Below are positions 1 through 5,879 of a stretch of DNA of 9,143 nt, piece after piece. This DNA is from Acidobacteriota bacterium (lineage in GTDB: Bacteria; Acidobacteriota; Vicinamibacteria; Marinacidobacterales; SMYC01), in assembly GCA_030598165.1 (NCBI GenBank), contig JAUVQL010000020.1:1-9143 (forward strand), written 5' to 3'. Each line of letters opens with the position of its first letter. The stretch's first letter is position 1. The notes beneath the pieces are model-generated. The model worked only from the letters and a program-made list of their open reading frames with translations, was not told the DNA's origin and searched no databases. Made by a program: the position numbers and the translations under genes.

Positions 1-146
1 CCATCGGCAGCCTGCCCCACCAAGGCGACGAAAACGTCTCCCGGCCTCACCTGTCGAGAATCAATAGTCAAACCGCGAACCTCGGTGCCCAAATCACCTT
101 GCACGCTTTCGACCGGAATTGCGGTTAACAGTTCGTCGAGCGTCAT
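1..146 (-). CDS. murE: MurE, UDP-N-acetylmuramoyl-tripeptide synthetase (N-terminus only, cut by window edge)
   Basis: MurE is a cytoplasmic Mur ligase that adds the third stem-peptide residue (usually meso-diaminopimelate in Gram-negatives) to UDP-MurNAc-L-Ala-D-Glu, using ATP. Only the first 48 codons are visible. They start MTLDELL and contain the family's N-terminal motif, here GLTIDSRQVRPGDVFVALVG, which belongs to the UDP-binding domain. The ATP-binding and ligase domains lie outside the window, so the residue it adds cannot be judged. The ATG at 146 is chosen because MurE proteins usually begin just before this motif. The frame is open further upstream to an ATG at 290, with an in-frame TAG just beyond, so a 48-residue basic N-terminal extension is formally possible. 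Only a weak AGG precedes the ATG at 146. Position downstream of ftsI fits the dcw cluster. Confidence 0.88.
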   Translation of the reverse strand, partial: MTLDELLTAIPVESVQGDLGTEVRGLTIDSRQVRPGDVFVALVGQAAD

Positions 147-337
147 GGGCCTACCGATCTTGGGGACTCGATTAGCCGGTGTTCTCCCGCCACCGGTTCG
201 GATTCGATTGATAGAGTCACGATGAACCCTCTTCGACTCCGGCGAGTCCCTTTTCAATCCTAGGTGCATTGCCTTGACAAAAGAGGACATCCTCTCGCTA
301 GAACCTCGCCTCTATGTTTCGCTGCTCTTCGAGCCAA
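147..337 (-). other. ftsI-murE spacer, possibly coding for a MurE N-terminal extension
   Basis: This 191-bp gap is long for a dcw cluster. On the minus strand it is open in the murE frame from an ATG at 290 (another in-frame ATG at 269) to the murE ATG at 146. The resulting 48 residues are basic and low in hydrophobics and resemble no domain I recognise. GAGAGG touches the ATG at 290 with no spacing, so it is a poor ribosome site. I see no convincing promoter or terminator here. The region is either untranslated spacer or a variable MurE leader. Confidence 0.4.
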
Positions 338-2452
338 CTATTCGCCCATCCTCAAAACGATGCCTCGAACCAAAAACGTCTCTGAGCTCGAGTGGATTTC
401 TGGACTTCGTTTGACATGTTCAATGCTGTCGACAACTTGAACCGCCTCATCGAATCGCGTGGCGCCTCGAGGCCCCAGAATCAGAGTGACCCGGGTACCC
501 TGACCAACGATTCTCCCGGCGGGAGGTTCTTGGCCAACAACCCACCCCGAGCCGACGAGCTTCGGTGAGAGGCGCATTCCGATGGCGCGCGCCACTGCAT
601 CTCTCGCCGGCAATCCGTAAAGATTCGGTACTCGGATACCATTCGGGATTGAGCCACCCACCACCGCTCGCGAAACCGGATTCCAATCCCGGCGTTCAGG
701 CGAGGGTCTCGTTGTTATCGGAGCCTGTTGAGGCCAACGTGCCACCATGGGAGCCGCCCCAATATTCCGCTCAGGAGGCACTCCGAGATAATGGAGACTC
801 GCTTCAACGATTTCGGCAAAGACCGATGCGGCCCTGCCCCCTGTGTGATCCCCTGTGGGTGAATCCAGGAGGATCAAAGCCGTGAGCTCGGGTCGCTCGG
901 CAGGCACGAATCCTGCGAACGAGGCAACATAGTCCGTCTTCGAATAGCCTCCACCGGGAGCCGCTTTTTGTGCCGTTCCGGTCTTGCCCGCCACGGTAAA
1001 ACCGGCAACGCTGGCCCTGACTCCAGTTCCCGCGGCAACAACATTCACGAGAATCTCAGTTAGTCGTGCTGCCGTTTCCCGACTTACGACACGTCGCACC
1101 GGTTCGGGCTCGAATTTGAGTAGCACCTCTCCGTCAGGTGAACGGATTTCTCTGAGAAGCTGAGGGCGCATGAGATACCCTGACGCCGCGATGGCATTAA
1201 CCGCCGTCACCATTTGAAGCGGTGTAACTCCAATCTCTTGTCCAAAAGCAATCGAAGCAAGAGTTCTCGCTCCCCATCGAGTCGCAGGACGGAGAATGCC
1301 ACGGCTCTCGGAGGGCAAGTCGATTCTTGTCGGCTCTCCGAAGCCGAAAGCATGGATGTAGCGTTCCATCCGCTCCTTGCCCAAGCGCTGACTAATCCGA
1401 ATCATCCCCACGTTGCTAGAGAACTGCAGCACTTCGCGGAATGTCAGAACATCGAAGACTTTGTGATCACGAATGACTTCGCTGCCTACCTGAATCGAGC
1501 CTCGTCCACAATCGATGCGCTCTTCCTCACTCACGACGCCTTCTTCTATAGCCGCCGCTGCAGTGATGACCTTGAATGTTGACCCCGGCTCGTAGACATC
1601 GGTCACAGCGCGGTTCCGCCAATGGTCTGCGGGATAATCCTGATATCGGTTCGGATTGAAAAAGGGAACCGCAGCCAAGGCAAGAATTTCACCGGTCTCC
1701 GGACGCATGAGGATGGCCATCGCCCTTTGGGCTCCGCTTTCGCGAACCGCTCGTTCGAGTGAGGATTCGGCAATGTGCTGGAGCGTCTCATCGATGGTGA
1801 GGTAGACATCTCTCCCCGCCAACGGTCGTTTTTCGACTCGACTGGCTGCCCTACGCTGGCGCGCATCCGTCCAGATGATCTGACGACCAGGTTCACCTCG
1901 TATGTCGTCTTCCAGCGCGTACTCCACTCCGCTCATACCTTCGTTGTCCATCCCCACATAGCCCAACAGGTGAGAGGCCACCGCGCGTTTCGGATAGAAG
2001 CGACGGCTTTCCGGAAGGAAGTTCACACCGGTTGGCTCGAGATTCCTGATGCAGTCAATCTTGGTCGGGTCCGCTTTCCGCTTAACCCAAAGAAATCGTT
2101 TCTCAGTGGTCAATCGTTTTGTGAGCTCTGCCGCGTCACCTCCAAGACAACTCGCGAGCTCACGCGCGACTTTTTCCTTGTCTTCTATGGAGGGAGGCAC
2201 GGCATAGACCGATTCCACCTCGATGCTGACCGCCAACTCCCTTTCGTTGCGATCAAAAATGGTTCCCCGGATGGCATCGAGCTTCAAAGTGTGCTGCTGT
2301 TGGAGTTCCGCTCGATCCTGAAGACTCGGACGTGCCACCGTTTGTAGATACACCAACCGCGCTGCCAAGGCGCCGACCCATAGGGAGCTCACCAAGCCGA
2401 AGAGAGCTAATCGGAGGTGGACCCTCCTGCTGTAGCGATTGGAGCTATTCAA
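338..2452 (-). CDS. ftsI: FtsI/PBP3, septal peptidoglycan DD-transpeptidase with one C-terminal PASTA domain
   Basis: This is a class B penicillin-binding protein that cross-links septal peptidoglycan on the periplasmic face, normally with FtsW and under FtsQLB control. Numbering is from the TTG at 2458. There is a short cytoplasmic tail, one membrane helix (about 17-36), the dimerisation/linker domain with RGTIFDRNERELA (about 64-76), then the transpeptidase domain. The catalytic motifs are complete: STFK with Ser293, SSN at 347-349 and KTGT at 492-495. A PASTA domain follows (about 603-662, IPNGIRVPNLYGLPARDAV), then a tail of about 43 residues that I do not recognise. I place the start at the TTG at 2452, which gives 704 residues, because AGGAG at 2459-2463 lies 6 nt upstream of it but directly abuts the TTG at 2458. 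ftsL ends 9 nt upstream. One PASTA on a division PBP is common in several phyla but absent from E. coli FtsI. Confidence 0.95.
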   Translation of the reverse strand: MNSSNRYSRRVHLRLALFGLVSSLWVGALAARLVYLQTVARPSLQDRAELQQQHTLKLDAIRGTIFDRNERELAVSIEVESVYAVPPSIEDKEKVARELASCLGGDAAELTKRLTTEKRFLWVKRKADPTKIDCIRNLEPTGVNFLPESRRFYPKRAVASHLLGYVGMDNEGMSGVEYALEDDIRGEPGRQIIWTDARQRRAASRVEKRPLAGRDVYLTIDETLQHIAESSLERAVRESGAQRAMAILMRPETGEILALAAVPFFNPNRYQDYPADHWRNRAVTDVYEPGSTFKVITAAAAIEEGVVSEEERIDCGRGSIQVGSEVIRDHKVFDVLTFREVLQFSSNVGMIRISQRLGKERMERYIHAFGFGEPTRIDLPSESRGILRPATRWGARTLASIAFGQEIGVTPLQMVTAVNAIAASGYLMRPQLLREIRSPDGEVLLKFEPEPVRRVVSRETAARLTEILVNVVAAGTGVRASVAGFTVAGKTGTAQKAAPGGGYSKTDYVASFAGFVPAERPELTALILLDSPTGDHTGGRAASVFAEIVEASLHYLGVPPERNIGAAPMVARWPQQAPITTRPSPERRDWNPVSRAVVGGSIPNGIRVPNLYGLPARDAVARAIGMRLSPKLVGSGWVVGQEPPAGRIVGQGTRVTLILGPRGATRFDEAVQVVDSIEHVKRSPEIHSSSETFLVRGIVLRMGE

Positions 2453-2458
2453 ATCCAA

Positions 2459-2463
2459 CTCCT
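2459..2463 (-). promoter_or_regulatory. Ribosome binding site of ftsI, deciding the start
   Basis: AGGAG (minus strand) overlaps the ftsL stop codon TAG. It is separated by 6 nt from the TTG at 2452 and by 0 nt from the TTG at 2458, so the internal TTG is the better start. No ATG or GTG lies nearby in frame. Its overlap with the ftsL stop suggests translational coupling. Confidence 0.6.
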
Positions 2464-2875
2464 ACTTCTTCTTCCTTGGCTCGCCTAGAAGATCCTTTTC
2501 GCCCCTGCCCACCTCGTCGACATCCCCTACTTCAAAAGGCTCGATCACCACGACCTGTGATACCGACGGATGGTTCAATCCAAGTTGCTGGATCGCGATG
2601 GCTTCGATTCGATCAGGGGAGGTCAAGGATGCCCGCTCCAACTTGAGCTCTCTTTGTATCTTGATCAGATGCTCTCGCTCGAGACGGAGCTCCTCTACTC
2701 GGTAGCCAATTCGGATCATTTCGAAATGCTGCCAAGCGTAAGCCAGGACTGCCAAAGCCAACACAAGAGCGGTGATCCCCGCCATGACGAGCTCCCGATG
2801 TCGCTTCGAGTCGACTTCCCGGACGAGCTGCTCGTTCCCCACCTTTTTGTTGATGATGTAGCGGTGCAATTTCAT
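2462..2875 (-). CDS. ftsL: FtsL-like septum protein
   Basis: A small bitopic division protein of 137 residues. In the FtsQLB complex FtsL links early division proteins to activation of FtsWI. The sequence has a basic cytoplasmic part (1-28, with LVREVDSKRHREL), one membrane helix (about 29-49, ending in YAWQHFE), and a periplasmic coiled coil rich in Glu, Arg and Leu (about 56-84). It ends the core with SPDRIEAIAIQQLGL (85-100), the usual membrane-distal FtsL/DivIC motif, followed by a short Val-rich strand and a charged tail ending in KKK. The ATG is 1 nt from the rsmH stop (TGA G ATG), so the two genes are probably translationally coupled. FtsL and FtsB/DivIC are hard to separate by sequence; the name rests on shape, this motif and position between rsmH and ftsI. 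Confidence 0.85.
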   Translation of the reverse strand: MKLHRYIINKKVGNEQLVREVDSKRHRELVMAGITALVLALAVLAYAWQHFEMIRIGYRVEELRLEREHLIKIQRELKLERASLTSPDRIEAIAIQQLGLNHPSVSQVVVIEPFEVGDVDEVGRGEKDLLGEPRKKK

Positions 2876-2876
2876 C

Positions 2877-3761
2877 TCAACCCACTCTTTCTAGAGCTCT
2901 GAGCTTTGCACTCCGCGCCCGCCGGTTGTCTTGGATCTCGTCCCGCGTCGGTCGGATGGGCTTGGGTGTAAGAATGCGGAACTCGGACTCGCCTGCGGCC
3001 TTGGCGTGGCCTCGGAACGCCAACTTGACCTCTCGATCCTCCAAGGAGTGATAGGAGATCACCACCAACCTCCCACCGGGTTTCAAGCACATGCCGGCTC
3101 GGCTCAGAAGACTGGCCAGAGCATCCATTTCTTGGTTCACTGCAATGCGCAACGCCTGAAAAGTCCTCGTGGCCGGATCGATGCCTCGCCCTCGTCGAGG
3201 CCCCGTGACAGAGTGGATCGCCCGGCGCAAGTCGGCTGTCGTCGCCAAGGGTCGGCGAGATACGATGCGGCGAGCGATCGCTCTCGATCGGCGCTCCTCT
3301 CCGTAATGGAAAATCAAGTCGGCCAATTCCTTTTCGCGTAATCGATTGACTAAATCCGCCGCGGTCGTCTCGTAAGCCTGATCGAACCGCATGTCTAGCG
3401 GCCCTTCGTGAGCGAATGAAAAGCCTCGAACCGGATCGTCCAACTGGAGGCTGGACAACCCGAGGTCCGCTATGACTCCGTTCACCTGTCTCCAACTCAC
3501 CGCCTCGAGATGTTGCTCTACATCGGTAAACGAGCCTCGTCTCAATTGGCAACGCTCGCCAAAACGCTCGAGCCGCTGGGCCACTTTCTGCAAAGCCCCT
3601 TGATCGCGGTCCAGACCGAGCACTTTTCCGTCTGGGGAAGACCTTAGGAGCATCGCCTCCGTATGTCCTCCTCCACCCACGGTTGCGTCCAGATAGACAC
3701 GCCCCGGTGACGGATCCAGAAAATCCAAGACCTCGGTCAAAAGGACCGGCTGATGCGGCAT
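2877..3761 (-). CDS. rsmH: RsmH (MraW), 16S rRNA N4-methyltransferase
   Basis: RsmH uses S-adenosylmethionine to methylate N4 of C1402 (E. coli numbering) in the 30S P site, which tunes decoding. The 294-residue protein is complete and slightly shorter than the roughly 310 of E. coli. Visible motifs in order: MPHQPVLLTEVL at the start; the SAM loop DATVGGGGH (25-33); DLGLSSLQLDD (99-109); GFSF and PLDMR (113-125); HYGEER (152-157); ATRTFQALRIAVN (197-209); ISYHSLEDR (235-243); and RRARSAKLR near the end. A weak GAGG lies 9 nt before the ATG, and an in-frame TGA lies one codon further up than the preceding ACG, so the start is well fixed. About 200 bp separate it from mraZ. It runs into ftsL with a 1-nt gap. 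Confidence 0.97.
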   Translation of the reverse strand: MPHQPVLLTEVLDFLDPSPGRVYLDATVGGGGHTEAMLLRSSPDGKVLGLDRDQGALQKVAQRLERFGERCQLRRGSFTDVEQHLEAVSWRQVNGVIADLGLSSLQLDDPVRGFSFAHEGPLDMRFDQAYETTAADLVNRLREKELADLIFHYGEERRSRAIARRIVSRRPLATTADLRRAIHSVTGPRRGRGIDPATRTFQALRIAVNQEMDALASLLSRAGMCLKPGGRLVVISYHSLEDREVKLAFRGHAKAAGESEFRILTPKPIRPTRDEIQDNRRARSAKLRALERVG

Positions 3762-3965
3762 CGTTCAGGGCCTCACTCAATCGCCCAACTATTTCAACCC
3801 CGCCTTCGCTAAGTTGCTCCAAGCAAGGACCGAGTTTCACCATCTGGTCGGCGATCTCTAGAAACCGCCGTCCCGCTACCCAGATGATTCCTGACAACCG
3901 TGAACTGTTATTAACTCGAACCGCGTGCGCGCTGGCCTTCCGCACTGCCCCCATCCCCGCAGCCC
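3762..3965 (-). other. mraZ-rsmH spacer with a possible small ORF
   Basis: In frame, an ATG at 3954 lies 11 nt after the stop of the restored mraZ frame, with GAGG 9 nt before it. It opens a peptide that looks protein-like up to the rsmH start: SGIIWVAGRRFLEIADQMVK is followed by an amphipathic helix-like stretch ending VGRLSEALNDAA. I recognise no family. The frame then has no stop and runs to 2872, out of frame through all of rsmH, which is unlikely to be real coding. A genuine small gene would need a nearby stop; both other minus-strand frames have stops just before rsmH (within about 3762-3785). It is either a small dcw gene that lost its stop by an indel, or plain spacer. Confidence 0.3.
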
Positions 3966-4055
3966 TCAGATTCCAAAATCAGCGAGGGCGCGCCCATCCT
4001 CTTCTGTGAACGGTTCGTTCGTTAGCTTTTCTAGGAACCGATCGTGGTTCCAAAA
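3966..4055 (-). pseudogene. mraZ: Out-of-frame conserved C-terminus of MraZ (apparent 1-nt insertion)
   Basis: After residues KYNFLEI the mraZ frame reads a Pro/Arg-rich tail that is unlike any MraZ and stops at 3979. Skipping one T of the TTTT run (AAAA at 4052-4055 on the plus strand) gives instead WNHDRFLEKL, then TNEPF and TEEDGRALADFGI, and a TGA at 3966-3968. This matches the usual MraZ ending, in which LEIWN is followed by a charged helix. The restored protein would be 146 residues, within the family's normal size. The shift could be a sequencing or assembly error, a real mutation, or, less likely, programmed +1 frameshifting. Confidence 0.85.
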
Positions 4056-4407
4056 TCTCGAGAAAATTGTACTTACCCAGCACATCGACGTTCCCATTCA
4101 TCTCCGCGGATTCCCGGAGAGTCGCAGGAATGAGAAGCCGTCCTTGTCGGTCCAAGCTGGTTGCTTGACCAAAGAAATGTACTCGATCGAGAAACCGGAT
4201 TTTGGAGGGATGCGAGTTGGGAATGTCCGCCAACTTGCGCTCGATCTCGGTCCAGATATCCATGGGGTAGACCCGTACGTTCTCACCGGTCAAACTGGTG
4301 GCGAAGACTTCCGATCCGTAGTTCGTCTCCAGTAATTGGAGAAATCCACACGGGATCTTGAGCCTCCCCTTGTCGTCGACCCGCGCGGGATAGTTACCCC
4401 TGAGCAA
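3979..4407 (-). CDS. mraZ: MraZ, transcriptional regulator of the dcw cluster (frameshifted near the 3' end)
   Basis: MraZ is a DNA-binding protein with two SpoVT/AbrB-like half-domains that assembles into rings. In E. coli it represses its own operon and is counteracted by RsmH. The two half-domains are clear: RGNYPARVDDKGRLKIP (3-19) and FFGQATSLDRQGRLLIPATL (78-97), each with the DxGR-type signature. I choose the TTG at 4407 because GGGAGG (4413-4418) lies 5 nt upstream and MLRGNYPAR is the usual family start; the in-frame ATG at 4458 would add 17 residues with no family resemblance. As written it has 142 residues, but the last 24 are read in the wrong frame (see the separate entry), and the native gene probably ends at 3966. 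It is the first gene of the cluster, behind a recognisable promoter and MraZ-type boxes. Confidence 0.93.
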   Translation of the reverse strand: MLRGNYPARVDDKGRLKIPCGFLQLLETNYGSEVFATSLTGENVRVYPMDIWTEIERKLADIPNSHPSKIRFLDRVHFFGQATSLDRQGRLLIPATLRESAEMNGNVDVLGKYNFLEILEPRSVPRKANERTVHRRGWARPR

Positions 4408-4412
4408 CCGTG

Positions 4413-4418
4413 CCTCCC
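4413..4418 (-). promoter_or_regulatory. Ribosome binding site of mraZ
   Basis: GGGAGG on the minus strand lies 5 nt before the TTG at 4407-4405. It is the strongest Shine-Dalgarno match in the mraZ leader and decides the TTG start over the upstream ATG at 4458. Confidence 0.7.
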
Positions 4419-4483
4419 AAAGATTACCTAGATAGGTTCCACCACCTGATGGCCACAAACACCACCAGACGAGAAACTTGAGA

Positions 4484-4508
4484 CCACTTTATTCCACTTT
4501 GTTCCACT
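4484..4508 (-). promoter_or_regulatory. MraZ operator: three AGTGG boxes at 10-bp spacing
   Basis: Read on the minus strand, the 10-mers TGAGTGGAAC, AAAGTGGAAT and AAAGTGGTCT follow one another without gaps. The shared AGTGG cores are at 4504-4508, 4494-4498 and 4484-4488. MraZ sites are known as short direct repeats with one-helical-turn spacing: TGGG-based in E. coli, AAAGTG-based in Mycoplasma. The array starts 3 bp downstream of the -10 hexamer, so it should cover the transcription start, which fits repression by its own product. The match to the Mycoplasma-type core is close; the assignment to MraZ is inference from pattern and position. Confidence 0.82.
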
Positions 4509-4511
4509 CAA

Positions 4512-4541
4512 ATCCTAAGATAGCCACACGTCCTTTGTCAA
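4512..4541 (-). promoter_or_regulatory. Sigma70-type promoter of the dcw cluster
   Basis: On the minus strand a perfect -35 TTGACA (4541-4536) is followed after 18 nt by TAGGAT (4517-4512), which matches the -10 consensus at 4 of 6 positions. Transcription should begin near 4505, inside the MraZ boxes, giving a leader of about 95 nt before the mraZ start. Confidence 0.75.
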
Positions 4542-4670
4542 GAACATTTACGAAGATTTCATGGGAATACCAACGCAGTGCTTCATTATCGTGCGTGGGT
4601 TTTTCACCACATTGAGTTAGGGAGCAACGGAAGGCAATTTTCGGGCGGTTCGGGAGCTGTGTTTTCAAAA

Positions 4671-4738
4671 GTGAGGGTGACAGTCCACCGTAGGCCAGGC
4701 TCTGCCTGGCTTCAGAGCTGAAGAGACAGCCACCCTGG
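4671..4738. repeat. REP-like palindromic element, copy 1
   Basis: Outer arms GGGTGACAGTC (4675-4685) and GACAGCCACCC (4725-4735) pair with two mismatches. Between them are a perfect 7-bp hairpin GCCAGGC-TCT-GCCTGGC (4694-4710) and a perfect 6-bp palindrome CTTCAG-AG-CTGAAG (4710-4723). It shares GTGAGGGTGACAGTCC with copy 2. This nested build is typical of REP sequences moved by RAYT (REP-associated tyrosine) transposases; no such transposase lies in the window. Confidence 0.7.
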
Positions 4739-4746
4739 TCAATAAG

Positions 4747-4785
4747 GTGAGGGTGACAGTCCTCCAAGGGGACAGTCACCCTGGC
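4747..4785. repeat. REP-like palindromic element, copy 2
   Basis: Arms GGGTGACAGTCC (4751-4762) and GGACAGTCACCC (4770-4781) form a 12-bp stem with one central A/A mismatch and a 7-nt loop. The 16-nt segment GTGAGGGTGACAGTCC (4747-4762) repeats 4671-4686 exactly. The two copies lie in tandem just upstream of the ychF-like gene. The hairpin has no T tract, so it is not a standard intrinsic terminator. Confidence 0.75.
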
Positions 4786-4800
4786 ATATAGTAGTATGCC
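4783..4800 (+). promoter_or_regulatory. Perfect inverted repeat just upstream of the ychF-like start
   Basis: GGCATA-TAGTAG-TATGCC is a perfect 6-bp inverted repeat ending 6 nt before the ATG at 4807. It contains TATAGT (4787-4792), a fair -10 element, but I see no -35 at the right distance. No Shine-Dalgarno is visible between it and the ATG. It may be an operator, the end of the REP element, or part of a promoter giving a very short leader. Confidence 0.35.
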
Positions 4801-4806
4801 AAGACG

Positions 4807-5871
4807 ATGAAAGCAGGCATTATGGGCTTTCCCGGCTCTGGCCGTCGCACCCTGTTCCGCCTACTCACCCAAACGCAAGAAGCGACCCAAGAGCGCGGAC
4901 ACGAACCCAAGCTGGGCGTTCTCAAGATCCCTGACGATCGTCTGAGCGATGTTGCTCGTATCCAACGCTCGCGTAAGACGACGCCGGCAACGATTGAGTT
5001 CGTGCTCATACCGGGTTTGGTCAAAGGTGAATCCCGAGAGAAGCTCGATCTGCAGCCTCTCCGGAACGTCGACATCTTGGTCCATGTGGTCCGCGCGTTC
5101 GACGAGCCTTCGGTTCCCCATCCAGAAGGATCAGTGGACCCGAAACGCGATATCGAGCTCCTGGAGCTCGAAATAATGTTGGCTGATCTGAACCTCGTCG
5201 AAAGACGACTAGAACGTTTGCAAACAGACCGAAAGAAGGGACAGAAACCCGAGCCCAATGAAATGGCGTCTCTAGAGAAGGCTAAGGCGGCTTTGACCTC
5301 CGAGACTCCGTTGCGAGAAGTACTGACAGACGAAGATCAAAAGAACCTTAGAGGATTTGCGCTGCTCACCGCCAAACCACGACTTTTGGTCATCAATATC
5401 GGAGAACAAGATATTGGCACGGAGTGGACTGAGAGTCTGCACTTGAGGGAATCGAGGAACGCACCTCGAACAGGCCTGAGTCATGTAACTGCGCGTATCG
5501 AATCCGAAATCGCAGAGCTTTCTCATGAGGATGCCGAGAGCTTTCGGGAAGACCTTGGGCTAGAGGAGGGCACCGCGGAAAGGCTCGTGGGTGCCGCATT
5601 CGGCTTGACAGATATGATTACTTTCTACACCGCAGAAGAAAAGGAAGCCAGAGCCTGGAACATACCAAAGGGAACTCGTGCCTCGAGGGCAGCAGGTACG
5701 GTTCACAGCGACATGGAACGAGGGTTCATCCGCGCGGAGGTGGTCCCTTTCGACGTGCTCGCAAAAGAGGGGTCGTGGAACGCATGCCGCGAGAAGGGCC
5801 GGACCCAGCTCGAAGGCAAGGACTATCCGGTGGCGGACGGCGACGTTATCTACTTTCGATTCAATGTCTAA
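4807..5871 (+). CDS. YchF/OLA1-like P-loop NTPase with degenerate nucleotide-binding site
   Basis: The 354-residue protein matches YchF (Obg-like ATPase, about 363 residues) over its length: P-loop domain, helical coiled-coil insert (HVVRAFDEP near 93-101, then DPKRDIELLELEIMLADLNL, 111-130), and a highly conserved C-terminal TGS domain (FYTAEEKEARAWNIPKGT about 273-290, GFIRAEV, LEGKDYPVADGDVIYFRFNV). YchF binds ATP and the ribosome and affects translation and oxidative-stress responses. Here Walker A reads GFPGSGRRT (7-15), so the P-loop Lys and the Mg-binding Ser/Thr are both Arg. The G3 motif, usually DxxGLVKG, reads LIPGLVKG (67-74), losing the Asp. The adenine-specifying NxxE motif remains as NIGE (197-200). 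It is probably a diverged paralogue rather than the housekeeping YchF, so I give no symbol. The start is fixed by an in-frame TAG at 4792 and no earlier start codon. Transcribed divergently from mraZ. Confidence 0.88.
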   Translation: MKAGIMGFPGSGRRTLFRLLTQTQEATQERGHEPKLGVLKIPDDRLSDVARIQRSRKTTPATIEFVLIPGLVKGESREKLDLQPLRNVDILVHVVRAFDEPSVPHPEGSVDPKRDIELLELEIMLADLNLVERRLERLQTDRKKGQKPEPNEMASLEKAKAALTSETPLREVLTDEDQKNLRGFALLTAKPRLLVINIGEQDIGTEWTESLHLRESRNAPRTGLSHVTARIESEIAELSHEDAESFREDLGLEEGTAERLVGAAFGLTDMITFYTAEEKEARAWNIPKGTRASRAAGTVHSDMERGFIRAEVVPFDVLAKEGSWNACREKGRTQLEGKDYPVADGDVIYFRFNV

Positions 5872-5879
5872 CGGCAGCC

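Noticed and set aside
252..281. Minus-strand TTGTCA and TAGGAT before murE as an internal promoter
   Set aside because: Only 12 nt separate the hexamers, too short for sigma70.
274..302. Plus-strand TTGACA with GCTAGA 17 nt later, as a promoter into ftsI antisense
   Set aside because: The -10 is poor and no plus-strand gene or RNA follows.
565..2347. Plus-strand open frames opposite ftsI (for example 565-885 and 1775-2347)
   Set aside because: They lie antisense to a gene with complete catalytic motifs and show no domain of their own.
2872..3954. Open frame of 360 codons on the minus strand overlapping all of rsmH
   Set aside because: From 3761 on it is an out-of-frame shadow of the well-supported rsmH and reads as Arg/Ser/Gly-rich with no domain; only its first 64 codons (before rsmH) were kept, as a possible small ORF.
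4489..4779. 96-codon minus-strand frame upstream of mraZ
   Set aside because: It runs through both REP-like palindromes, the promoter and the MraZ boxes and resembles no protein.
4796..4810. Five-codon reading frame ATG-CCA-AGA-CGA-TGA overlapping the ychF-like start
   Set aside because: Too short and without a ribosome site to call a leader peptide; probably chance.
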